A DNA stretch of 64,000 nt from Halisarca cf. caerulea (Eukaryota; Porifera; Demospongiae; Chondrillida; Halisarcidae). The translations under genes and the position numbers were made by a program. Where the stretch lies: NCBI GenBank assembly GCA_963170055.1, contig CAUJGJ010000040.1:1677801-1741800 (forward strand), read 5' to 3'. Of the stretch, positions 53,880 to 63,951 are shown in pieces. Below the pieces are notes generated by a model, which was not told the origin of the DNA, made no database searches, and saw nothing but the letters and a program-made list of their open reading frames with translations. Every line of letters begins with the position of its first letter. The stretch's first letter is position 1.

Positions 53880-54465
53880 CGGTAAGATTACGATATGCCT
53901 TGTCTTCCTTTTTGGGATTGGGGAAACTCTTGCAATTGACAACAACTGCGTGTGTCTTCGTGTTGTGTCTACCAACGTCAAAAAAAATGCTGGCAAGGTG
54001 CTTCCGAATGTCTGCACAACCACGAGTACACTGATGAACTTCACAGTTGACTGATGTGTCAGTACTTGAAAAGCTCTTCTCAAAGTCAGGATTAAGTGTG
54101 TAAGCTGCACAACTTTCACCTTTCAGATAATTTTGTATGTGCTTCAAACTGCTCGATTTTGAAGAGACTGTTGGACTACGAGTTACAGAAGGAACAACTG
54201 CTCGTTGACAGAGATTTCTGGTGCTGACTGTTCCATTTCTTGACCTGAAAGTCCACCGAACACGACAACGCCTCCTCTGCGGAACGTTTGGTCATCGTTC
54301 TAGACAAGAGCTTGCTTTTCTTTACTTGCTCTACATTTTCATGCCTCACTTGACCACGTGGGTAGCTTGGTTTGTAACGCAAACTATCGAAAACTTTAAA
54401 TGCATTTTTCTTGAAATCATACTTGCTCATAACCTTCGATTTCTATCCGCGACTGACACATATAT

Positions 54466-55140
54466 GTATTATCATTTATTGCATGATGACGTCATACATC
54501 AAAGAGACCGGTATGCTGGTATTTGCGATACTTGCACTGCAGTGCAGTATCACGGAAGCACCCCTCCTTATATGGTCATGCTAATGTATACACAGACAGT
54601 CATAAACTAATGAATTTGACACTTTCTGGCTTCACCTAATACAGAGATGGCATAGAGGGTCATTGTAGGGATGTTACAAATCGTGTCTTGTGAATTCAAG
54701 GCTTTAAATTCTAGCCAAGAAGCCTTCAAATGCTAGTCAATTCTTAAACAAAGGCTTTTAAAAGCGGTGAATGGTTCGCACGCTACAAATGATGGCCAGC
54801 GCGACCTACTTGTAGAGTCTCTTTTAAGCTCCCACCAAACACACTAACCTGAATGCACCTTACTAAGCCTAAAGGAGTTTTTCTTGCTAAGGTATTTCAA
54901 TATCGACCACGTCAACTTTCAATCGAATTCGAATATGTTCGAAGTGGATAAATGCTCGAACGGCTCATCCCGAGATACCTTAGAATCATCCTGCGAATTT
55001 ATCAGAGCGTTTATTTTGCGATAAGCTAGTTACTACACGCCCCCACTGCAGTATTGTGGTACTCACTACACTCGCCCTCGAGTCTCAAGCAGTAAACGCA
55101 ATACTGCAGCGTGGACGTCTAGTAACTAGTACATATCATA
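54466..55140. mobile_element. hairpin-capped element, copy B (non-autonomous relative of 14318-18972)
   Basis: The left region TTATTGCATGATGACGTCAT, then ATCAAAG, a GTATT/AATAC-type inverted cluster, GCAGTATCAC and TATATGGT follows the same order as 14318-14420. The right region TTTTGCGATAAGCTAGTTAC, a hairpin, then AGTAACTAGTACATAT matches 18842-18980. About 400 bp lies between, with no recombinase gene. It adjoins the 5' end of gene A. Confidence 0.5.
55026..55129. repeat. hairpin cap of copy B
   Basis: CTAGTTACTA at 55026 pairs with TAGTAACTAG ending 55129, and CTGCAGTATTG pairs with CAATACTGCAG across a centre containing CTCGCCCTCGAG. The stem is imperfect. Compared with 18853-18972 the outer and central blocks are conserved while the arm sequence differs. 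Confidence 0.75.
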
Positions 55141-55278
55141 ATTATATTATAGTAAGTTGCAATGACTACTAGGCAGACTGTTGCCTGCTAGTTGCCTGTT
55201 GAATCGTTGGAGTCAGGGATAAGATACAGCTGTTTTATAAATTGAGAGATGAATATACACGTGTAATCTAATTCAACT

Positions 55279-56599
55279 TTAACCCTCTGTGGCCAAGACC
55301 CCCAAAAGCACCCACAAATATTATTAGGCAAGACGACGAGATACCCAAAAAGGCCTGTGAAAAGAGAAGGAAATTCAAACGCCCGTACTGATCGATAAGA
55401 ACACGCTATAATTTCAAGTCTGACATCATTAGAAAGCCTAAAAATAGGTCATTCCAAAGATGGTAAGATTACATAGGTGTTCTATTTATAATTTTCGAGA
55501 TTCAAGCGCTTATGAAAAGGCAACAAGCAAATGTACGTGAACATGATAATTACACAATTTCAATATACTGAAATCAAAATAAAGTCATGGCAAGCTCTGT
55601 AAGTGGACTTTAACACATCTTCTCTGCATCAGGCTTGGTTTGAAGAAATGTTTGGCATCCTTCTCTGGCACTTTGAGACCTCTCTGGCTGACAGTGACTC
55701 TGGGAAGGAATTGGAAGAGAAGATCGATGACACTGAAATTCGTAAGGAAGTGTGCTTCAAGAAGCCTACCTTGACTTGTCAGGACCATGTTTACCATGCA
55801 GTACTTGCAAGCACAACTGCAGAAGAGATGGCATGACAAGTACAGCACATAGATCAGTAGCAAGTAGCTCATGCTATGCAAGAACCAAGCACCTTAACAA
55901 CTCCAGCAGTTCACAGATCCTCTGTTTGAAAGCAACCCACATGATAACAAGCCAAGTGGAAGAGAAGCGGACTCTTGGGTTACATAATGGACTTTGGGAA
56001 GGAGGTTGTCCAGTTTGGTGACTTCTCCCGCCGAGTACAACAGAAAGTGAGCATTCGCACAAGAAATGTTATTTTAGCCGTTAACAGCAGTAGACTGTCA
56101 GCGAGTCCAGTTTGAAGCCAGAAAGAGAGCGTGCGTTGCTTGAAAACAGCAGAGGAGACTGTCTAAGGACGGCCAAGGAAGGCACACAATGGAAACAACC
56201 TTTGGCTGTGGCATGTGCGGAGAAAGCTACTGTTATGAACACTTTTCGGGCAAATCTCCCAACCAAGTCTGCGCAAATAACAACAACATGTTAACGTAGT
56301 CGTAGACTTCTGTTATCGCAATAGATAGACACTTATCTTTCCATTCGCGTTCGGTTTTATCTTCCTTGGATTCGTTAAACTTGCCCTATTTCTTGCTCAA
56401 GCGACAAGGTCACAAAGTCTACGGACAAAAGGCTAAAGAAAGCCTTTTGAAACACAATAAGCAAAACTTGAAATACTTGAAAGATGAGTAAAAAGTTATC
56501 GGCGAATTTTGACACCTCCCTTCTACGCGCAAACTTCCTGCTAAATCTCTCGGTGCACGAGGTAAAGTGGGCGCTTAATTACAGACCTAGGAGGGTTAA
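55279..56599. mobile_element. possible TTAA element with short CCCTC ends
   Basis: TTAACCCTC at 55279 and GAGGGTTAA ending 56599 are inverted 9-bp ends including TTAA, 1.3 kb apart. A plus-strand open stretch at 55603-55836 (WFEEMFGILLWHFETSLADS, KELEEKIDDTEIRKEVCFKK) is protein-like, but I do not recognise it. With such short ends the call is weak. Confidence 0.35.
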
Positions 56600-57477
56600 A
56601 CTTCCGTGATCATTCCTATTCGTATAATGTAATGGATGGGTCAAAGTCACCTGACATTGGTGTGACTACGAGAAGAAGAAAACCAGAAGAAGAAAGATAT
56701 TTGCAGAAGCTAAATTTCTTTTCAAAACGTGACGATGAAGATGACTCACTGGAGCTTTGAGAAAGCTCGTTCACAAAGGGTAAGACTAACTTTTCACCGT
56801 AGCGCCTCTTAACCCTACATTTATGTTGTAGAAACTTGCGAAGATCTTCTTTCTCAATCAATTTCATGCATTACCAGTTTTAGTGATGTGGTCATCAGGG
56901 CCTTCTGAAGCCTTATGTATACCGATACGGCCAATCCTCTGCGATATTGTCAAGAAAGAACAATTTAATGGTAAAGAAGAAGAAACAACAATGAAGAAAA
57001 AACAAGGCACCGTATTTGCAGTGTAACTCTCCAAAATGTACAATGACTGTTCCATGCTACAATCTATCTGTGCAAATCTGTCGGTAGATGAGCCTGGGAA
57101 CAGTCAATGTGGTAGTTTATACTGCACGTATAGCACCTGTATATCAACTCCATGACTCTTTCACCTTTCCCTATCTCATGAGCTTCCCCTCTAACAGTAA
57201 ACCTATGTCATCCTACCATCTTTACAAAGAGATATTTTGGAAGCTACCAACTCTTACATCATTTACAAAGAGCAACATATAACGATCTCACACAGCCACT
57301 CAAAGGACTTGAACTTGGAGGTTTCCACCCATGTCATGGTGACACATTCTTCCAGAGAACAGTAGATGTAACGAGTTACAGTGTGTGTCCAACTTATAGA
57401 CAGACACTTCCCACCAAACAGGACCTACTTCAATACTTTAGGATGTGTCCGGGTTGCAATCGAACTATCTTCTGCTG
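56600..57477. other. intergenic; a 42-codon open frame at 56632-56760
   Basis: MDGSKSPDIGVTTRRRKPEE followed by a mixed-charge tail and TGA is a small plus-strand frame without a known domain. The rest shows nothing recognisable. Confidence 0.25.
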
Positions 57478-57893
57478 CCTGCATGTGGGACATGTCCAAA
57501 TTTGTTATGATAACGCTCCTGAGTTTGCATAGTGATAAAATGTTATTTTTTGGCACCTATAAGTTATTAGTCATGCTTTATCTAGTGATTTAGGCAGATA
57601 TTCGGATGTATACGAATACTGAACCACATTTAGTGACATTTTGTGTCGTCACGGTTGCTGTGTCACATGCTCACTTGTGACCGAACTGAATGTTCTTCGG
57701 AATTTTAGTTTTCGGCTGGGTGATACATGAGGGAGCAAGCTAGAGGCAGTTTCTTGGTACCAACTTTGAGCCATCTGGAGGATACAACTTTTCCATGTGG
57801 CAGCAAGAGAGCTTTTGTTCCTGTCCCAAGTTATAGGCGCTTGAAGTTTGTCTTTTGAGGGCCAATATTACAGATCTTGGCTTTGGAAAGGAG
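57478..57893. mobile_element. left part of a CGCATGTGG-type MITE
   Basis: From GCATGTGGGACATGTCC on, this aligns in order with 60468-60884 (CGTCACGGTTGCT, TTTTCGGCTGGGTG, CAAGCT, CTTTTGAGG, TCGGCTTTGGAAAGGA-like blocks). The match stops at about 57893, where the minus-strand DUF7869-like gene B begins. No right end was found. Confidence 0.65.
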
Positions 57894-58660
57894 TTGTCTT
57901 TGCTGGACAGAGTTGGCAGAGGGTATGAAGCTCCTTGATGTTGAAGATGTCAGAGTGCTTGTAGCCATTTGCAATGCTAGAAAAAATTCTGTCCAGATCG
58001 AATTTGGTATGTCCTGCTACCATGAAAAGTGTGAGTACTGAATCCAGTATGCCCAATTGTACCACATCCATTGTCCATGCAAACATGAATCGGTTCTTGT
58101 TAGTGCTGCCAGCATTGTCCATGAAGATACAAAGCTGCCGTATCCATGGATACTGCATTTGCACAGTTTGGAGGTGCTTTCTCAGGAACGAAATGGTATG
58201 ATTGGTGTTGGGACCGATTTCTTCACTGAAGATGTGCACATACTTCAAATTCTCTCGATGGTCAACAATTCCGAAGATATCATGGCTCCCTTTCATCATG
58301 TAATAGGTTTGGCCAGGCTGTTCTGTCTTTCTCCACTGGGGAATTAGCTTTGACATTTGATAGTCGCAACTTATCACCAGAGTGAAATTCCTCATCATCC
58401 TAGCCAACCTAGTCCGCTCTCCATCCATTATCTCATCTCTTCCCTGAAGTTCTACAATGGTCTTCCAGTCCTCAGCACACTTCTTTGTCATCTTGTGGAA
58501 AAACTGACATGCCTGTGCTGCATCCTCCTTGTGGTCTGCCAGTTCCTTAGTGAATGTTGCCTTCTCCTTCTCCAGCGAGACTGTAGAATGTTCTCACTGT
58601 CTCGGATTCGCTGGATGACTGGACCTTGGAGGTTGCAATCACTCTTAAATCACTTCAAAC
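57868..58660 (-). pseudogene. DUF7869-like gene B, 3' part
   Basis: Same family as gene A and better preserved: KEKATFTKELADHKEDAAQA and CAEDWKTIVELQGRDEIMDG, then LVISCDYQMSKLIPQWRKTE, GQTYYMMKGSHDIFGIVDHR, SEEIGPNTNHTISFLRKHLQ, LCIFMDNAGSTNKNRFMFAW and MVAGHTKFDLDRIFSSIANG. The frame ends at 57868 where it runs into MITE sequence, so the family C-terminus (the FIPPEK end of gene A) is missing. A frameshift near 58580 disconnects ESENILQ-type upstream sequence, and a TTAA MITE interrupts it from 58672. The acidic residues in CIFMDN and the histidine in GHTKF are kept. Confidence 0.55.
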
Positions 58661-58671
58661 ACATGCTTACT

Positions 58672-59484
58672 TTAATCCTTAAACGTTTGTAAGCCAGTTT
58701 TCTGGCGCAACCCCTAAAGTTCGTATTTCGCAATTTCATCCTATTATATTGATTCTTTAGCTGTGTGTTAATACTGGATACATATGTAACTTTGTATAGT
58801 ATCAACCTTGTGTGATCAGTACAAAAGAAGATACAGCCTATTAAAACTTGCTATTATACAAGAATTTACAAGAAATGCCAGTAGATATACAAAATATTCA
58901 ATAGTTTACAGACCAAAATGGCTACCCATGTTGCGTACCTGAAACATTTTAGTGAATTTCTCGCCTAATTTTAGTTCTACGTCGTTTCTCCTTACTTGAA
59001 ATGTGGATGAAGGTACTCATGAAGAGCATTTGAGCAATCACAATCTTCTGGAATGAATCAGGTAGTTTTCCGTTCATATCTGAATTTAGTAAGAATAAAC
59101 TGTTCTTAGTATTCTCCATGAAATGGACATTAGACGCTTTTCTGTTTAGAAATGGTGTTCTTTGTGTAGAATGCAAAGTGTACAAAGCTTTTTATGCACT
59201 AGGTATCATTTCTAACCTTAAAGCAATATCTGTAAATGCGCACGTACTGCAGGACTCAGTTTATGGAAGTTTTACTTCGCCGTCAAGATGGAAAACTGAC
59301 TGAATAAGTGCAAACAAGGGCTGACAAAGTCTACCTAATATGCTACAACAACATACTAAGCATATAAGAAAGTTTCACAAGCAAAATACCGGCAATTTTA
59401 AAGCTTGAAGTCTGCGCCAGATATCTGGCTTACAAACGTTAAGGGTCTATATTTTCACCGGAAACGCAAACGTTTAAGGGTTAA
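58672..59484. mobile_element. non-autonomous piggyBac (MITE), 813 bp
   Basis: It starts TTAATCCTTAAACGTTTG and ends (inverse) TTAACCCTTAAACGTTTG, one mismatch in 18. GCCAGTTTTCTGGC lies 21 nt from the left end, and GCCAGATATCTGGC about 60 nt from the right end. ACGTTTGTAAGCCAG is repeated inside the right end, the same plan as PB2. It interrupts gene B. Confidence 0.82.
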
Positions 59485-60069
59485 GGGCCGAGAAATAGTG
59501 TCCTAATGGGGTAAAATTTATCTTCTATCAGCAGAATTTATCGTTTTTTTGTCAGTGTCTTGTGGAGTATCTATGATATGATCGAAGAAGGAACCATTTT
59601 CTCATCTTCATTATCACTCAGTGGTTTTTGTTTACTCTCACTGCCTAGTTCGGGTTTCGCAACTTGCTGAGACTACTCCAAAGTAATCCACAAGGCTACA
59701 AGCAGTGGAAATGTATCTCTTTGACGAAGCACGGGTGACATTTAAAGCGGTAAAGCGATAAATAGTGAAAAGTCGTTGATAGTGGGAGAATGTCAGTAAA
59801 GCGATGTAAAACATCTATTAGAGAAGAAAATCACTGGACGAAGATGAAATAACTTCATTTCTTCCGTGAGAAATGTGACGTGACAGACCATAGTTTCCGA
59901 TAAAATTTGAGATTTTCGTATACTTACGCCAGAACAAAGGCGAGGACTGTCAGGAAGAGGGACCATTTCTCCAAGATGGCTAGGCGAATCGCGCTCAAAT
60001 TTTTGATTCAAGTACTCTGTTAATGCTTCTTTCAAGGGTAGTCATAATCTGCGATTTATACTGGCGACG
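59485..60069. other. intergenic; possible minus-strand exon near 59925-60035
   Basis: A minus-strand open stretch (LTEYLNQKFERDSPSHLGEM, then VPLPDSPRLCSG) is followed by a GTAAGT donor-like site at about 59926-59931. No start codon or linked exon was found, so this is only a candidate. Confidence 0.2.
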
Positions 60070-60300
60070 CTCACATAATATATATATATATATATATTAT
60101 TATATGGATTTGAAGAAAAGTCTTATAATAGAGAATTTATATTATAATAATAATAGAGAAGTATGAATTTATACAGAAATGAGATATAGGAATTGTTTTG
60201 AAAACAATCATGTAGTTACAATAAACAGTATGTTCAATGAAATATTCAGCTGTGCACTTACGCTCCAATTGATGCTTTGCAAGTGATTCGAGTGCGTGAG
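60070..60300. repeat. inverse copy of the 34440 repeat
   Basis: (AT)n, then GGATTTGAAGAAAAGTCTTA, GGAATTGTTTTGAAAACAAT and GCAAGTGATTCGAGTGCGTG correspond in inverse to 34745-34440. The long hairpin of the other copy is reduced to one arm here. Confidence 0.65.
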
Positions 60301-60467
60301 GCAGCATGCAGCTATGTTATGTCCGATTTTAGACATAAAACAAAATGGCCTTTATTGCCTTGTTTTCTGCCGAAATGAGAAATACAGCTCCAGATATTGC
60401 TTGTACCAACATATGAACATATATATTTTGTAAGTGAATGGTTTCGAGGCTTATCCAATTCTCAATA

Positions 60468-61199
60468 CGCATGTGGGACATGTCCAGGATCTGTTATGAT
60501 AGCGCTTCCCAGTTTGCGTAGCGATAAATTGTAATTTTCCGGTGCTTACAAGTTATTAGTCACGCAGTTATCTTGTGATTCGAACTAATATTCGGGCGTA
60601 TACGAATGGCAAATCCGCGTTTAGTGACGTTTTCTGTCGTCACGGTTGCTCTGTCACATGATTGCTTGTGACCTAACTCGATGTTTCTTCTGAATCATAG
60701 TTTTCGGCTGGGTGCTACGTGAGGGAACAAGCTGGAGACAGTTTCTTGGTGTCAACTTTGAGCCATCGGGAATATGCAACTTTTCCATGCGGGTGAGGGA
60801 GAGATTTTATTCCTGTCGCAAGTTACAGGAGCTTGAATGTTGGCTTTTGAGGCCCAATGGATCAGATCTCGGCTTTGGAAAGGAACGGTCAACTCACCCG
60901 CATGGAAAAGTTAGTAAATGTTTTGTTATAGCGATTTATGTTAAAAAATAGCCATGGAAGCGTTCCGCCAGGTAGCACCCAGAGCGTTTCGCTTTTCAGT
61001 AGGGGTTAGGAAAACCTCAGTAGCTTCTTCGCCATAAAAGCAAGCCTTCCAAAAAGGTAATCGTACGAACGTCTACATGTCTGCCTACATCTTGATCCCT
61101 TGTTTGACTCTCTGCATCTACTACAAGTAGAGAACAGAAGCTGTAAAAAAGACGGAAAATTTCACACCTCCGAATTAGCGCGGACATGTCCCACATGCG
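60468..61199. mobile_element. CGCATGTGG-ended MITE, 732 bp
   Basis: It starts CGCATGTGGGACATGTCC and ends GGACATGTCCCACATGCG, perfect 18-bp inverted ends flanked by TA on both sides. In its middle a small inverted pair, ACTTTTCCATGCGGGTGAG and CTCACCCGCATGGAAAAGT (about 60778-60913), resembles the separate element at 4790-4916. Confidence 0.85.
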
Positions 61200-61479
61200 T
61201 AGTTTGTCTCTGTCAACATTTATTCAGACCTATGTGAAAACACAAAGATTACAAATTCTGGTTGGAGAAATTTCGGGTTTTGCGTACAAAAGTAGGCTCA
61301 AAAGGTAGAACAAAGTATGAACTTTCTAAATTGAAAAATGAATTTTGCTGCTCCGTTCCACGGCTGTTATGTCCAAGGTTATTTACAAGAAACACACCCA
61401 TATGGCCACAAAACACTGAACATAAAATGAATGGAGCAATGTACGAAGATTCATTTTTCGATTCTGGGGGTTTAGTCCT

Positions 61480-63951
61480 TTAACCCTTTTTCGTTCACGC
61501 GCGCGCAATTATCTACACCCCTCCCGTTCGCCGTCCACTTTAGTGGATCATAGACCCTCACGTTCAAAATATTAAAGTTTATGCGATTAATCTATTATTT
61601 GGTTTGTGTACTAAATAAAGAGGGAATACACATGTAATACAGTTTTAGCGTGCAATGAACTTGTACAAAAGAGATACAGCGTCTAAAAGTTCATGTGTTT
61701 TACCGAGATTTACGAATAATATACGATACTATGCGGAAAACAAAATGGCTGGCATACACGTGTGCATGGATTTGTTTTAGTGTTTTGTGTGATAGAGCCT
61801 AAAGCACGGGACGACACAGAGCGGAACTGGCTGAGCTGAACAGCACTGCTTGCACCCGTAGCTGGTACGCCGTCTCGTCTTTGCTTGGCTGTAGATTCTG
61901 CAGTGCAACGACTTCTCTAGCTTCATCGGCCAGTGTCGCTCGATGTAGCGCGAAGGACCACCATCCACGGACCTGCTCCCAGAAATCTTGCGTACGGAAT
62001 GCATAGATAGGAGTTCCTTTGCCAGTTCCATCCTAAATTCTTTCTGCGTCGTTTTCGGGCAGTTGGGAGTGTCTTGCTGGATGATGTGCGCGTTTACGAC
62101 GGCCACATCTAAGCCGAAGTAAAATATGCACATCCACCACTTCTTGGAACGCCTGGAGCAGCTGTATACCTTTCGCTTAGCGTCAGCATTGTCCACCCCT
62201 CCCATGTTGGCATTGTACAGCTTCACGCTTTCTGGGCAGTCAACATTGACGCTGCTTCCGTCTTTCTTCTTCCTCTTGACTGTGGTCTTCTGATGTGGGT
62301 CAGTGATGGTGTTGAGGAAGTTTACCTGTTTCTTATCTTGCCAAGCAAAACATTCCACATTCCCCACCTTTACTGATTTGGCCTGCCTGCGTTCTTGGCT
62401 AACTTTCCTCAGTTGCCTTGGAAATTGTCGTCTGTTGGCTCGAGTGGTGGCAATCATACCAGTCTGGTGGATTAGTAGCTCTTCTGCCAACTCAACGGAG
62501 CTGAAGAAATTATCAAAGTACAGGTGGTATCCTTTGCCAAAGAGATCTTGTGCAAGATCTAGCACCACCTTTGACCCCAGACTGTTGACAGTGTTTCCCT
62601 CGGCCCCGATGTAGATACGGAAGTCACACAAATAACCGTTCTTGGCATCACACCTGCACCAAACTTTATATCCACGTTTTGTTGGTTTCATTGGCATGTA
62701 CTGTTTCAAAGACGAGCGTCCCTTGAACCCCACCATAGTTTCATCAATCGAATTCTCCCGGTGTGGATTGTAATACTTCAAGGAATTCAGCCTTAGTCTG
62801 TCCAGAAAGGGCCTTACTTTATGCAGCTTGTCAAATTGCGCATGACCCCTTGACAGTGCTGTGCTATTGTCATTGAGGTGGAGAACAGAAAGTAGGGCTT
62901 TGAAACGGAGAATGGGCATTCCACGGGTAATTCCAGGAGCACCGACAATTGCATCGTTTTTCCAATAGTCAGCCAGTTCCGGTTGAACATTTATACCCAT
63001 CGCAAGGATCATGCCAATCATGAGCATCAATTCATTAGCTGTGGTGTCATACCACTTGTATGATGCTTGAGGAGGCTTCTGCTGAGCATAACGATTGCTC
63101 TCCATTGCCAAGTAGCTAAAAAAGTCACTACCAACCATCAGTAAAAAGAACTCTAGTGGTGTTGCTGTGCTTGCAAGATGCGACAGTGAAGGACCAACAG
63201 GCTCAGAGAAAGTGGGTAGTGTAGTGGAGGGTGTGGATGGAGAACTGCTGGTGTCCATTGTGATACTGCGGTCACTTTCATCTAAGTCATCAGTTTCTCC
63301 ATCATCTTCGTCTACCTGGGCTACATCCAAGGGTTCCGGAATATCTTGCAATTGACTGTAAGTGTCGTTTCCACTTTCCTCATCATCCTCACTGTCATTC
63401 CAGTCCACATCCTCATCCATCATAAGATCCAAGGCAGTGCATTCATTCATTCTTTGTGCCATCTGCATGTATTATTATAATTATGCATGATTGTGTATTA
63501 TGTATTCTATATTTTCACCATTTTCTATCCTTTTGATTCATTCATGCTGTATTGTGTATTTTGTTTTGTATTTATTACAATTCTAATCGCGAATGAAGGT
63601 GTGCAGTGATGTTCTATAACCTAGCATGATACTTACGAGGACAAACTATACAGATCATACGTGCCACGAAGGCTTTGTGCACGACTTCTGCACAGTACAA
63701 GCGCAAAAAGTCTACTTATACGTACCTTCAAGAGAAATGAGGTTCTAAAAGGAACGCAAAGGGTAAAAGAAGCTTCGAAGATCACGTAAAATGTTTCAGT
63801 AGACCAATTCGCTCGACAGCGCGCCAAAAAAGAGCCACTAAACTCACGATCCACTAAAGTGGACGACGAACGATAACGCAAAGTTTTTCGCGTCCGCGTG
63901 AACGGTAGCATGCGCATCCACTAAAGTGGACGGTGAACGATAAAGGGTTAA
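61480..63951 (-). mobile_element. PB4, piggyBac element with intact transposase, 2.47 kb
   Basis: It starts TTAACCCTTTTTCGTTCAC and ends (inverse) TTAACCCTTTATCGTTCAC, one mismatch in 19, with TTAA duplicated. TCCACTTTAGTGGA lies about 54 nt from the left end; TCCACTAAAGTGGA lies about 22 and about 98 nt from the right end. It is inserted into a MITE. Intact ends plus an open transposase make this the best candidate for a live element here. Confidence 0.93.
61777..63468 (-). CDS. piggyBac transposase, intact, 563 aa
   Basis: A nuclear DDE/D transposase that excises and inserts at TTAA. ATG 63468 gives a very acidic N-terminus (residues 18-66). The insertion-bearing RNase-H core has Asp242 in SIDETMVGFKGR, Asp319 in HLYFDNFFSS and Asp426 with Asp429 in GGVDNADAKRK, matching the four aspartates known for the family. 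W424-type aromatic context appears as RRSKKWWMCIFYF. The C-terminal cysteine-rich zinc domain runs from about residue 523 (CRIYSQAKTRRRTSYGCKQC) to CFRLYHTKH. The length is within the normal piggyBac range. No stop, frameshift or missing motif is seen, in contrast to PB1, PB2 and PB3. Confidence 0.93.
   Translation of the reverse strand: MQMAQRMNECTALDLMMDEDVDWNDSEDDEESGNDTYSQLQDIPEPLDVAQVDEDDGETDDLDESDRSITMDTSSSPSTPSTTLPTFSEPVGPSLSHLASTATPLEFFLLMVGSDFFSYLAMESNRYAQQKPPQASYKWYDTTANELMLMIGMILAMGINVQPELADYWKNDAIVGAPGITRGMPILRFKALLSVLHLNDNSTALSRGHAQFDKLHKVRPFLDRLRLNSLKYYNPHRENSIDETMVGFKGRSSLKQYMPMKPTKRGYKVWCRCDAKNGYLCDFRIYIGAEGNTVNSLGSKVVLDLAQDLFGKGYHLYFDNFFSSVELAEELLIHQTGMIATTRANRRQFPRQLRKVSQERRQAKSVKVGNVECFAWQDKKQVNFLNTITDPHQKTTVKRKKKDGSSVNVDCPESVKLYNANMGGVDNADAKRKVYSCSRRSKKWWMCIFYFGLDVAVVNAHIIQQDTPNCPKTTQKEFRMELAKELLSMHSVRKISGSRSVDGGPSRYIERHWPMKLEKSLHCRIYSQAKTRRRTSYGCKQCCSAQPVPLCVVPCFRLYHTKH

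Larger units (their letters stand above)
49388..54430 (-). pseudogene. DUF7869-like gene A, intron-containing, split by PB3
   Basis: A family I recognise from repeated uncharacterised metazoan proteins; biochemical role unknown, though its GHTKF and DNAxxTNKN motifs suggest a nuclease-like fold. In order on the minus strand: MSKYDFKKNAFKVFDSLRYK; YRNLT, then a 108-bp GT-AG intron, then DQNSWNRENLFDVLGNYLY; MTKKEAADQKLFTYVLYPND; SPLFYFVPKFTRIDPVK; KSDYCDTC; ETAEESLKAHKTEAAKVRDY; GSTYYLQKLSFDIFG; DETIGPKNTDHTISFL; PAGHTKFSPDRLFS; then, beyond the PB3 insertion, VFPWRKSLLTKYLELQGVCK and a last piece, MSHLTQMYSKFIPPEK. Frameshifts near 53390 and 53150, in-frame stops (one in HWG-SEQPG) and the insertion mean it is dead. 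Confidence 0.6.
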
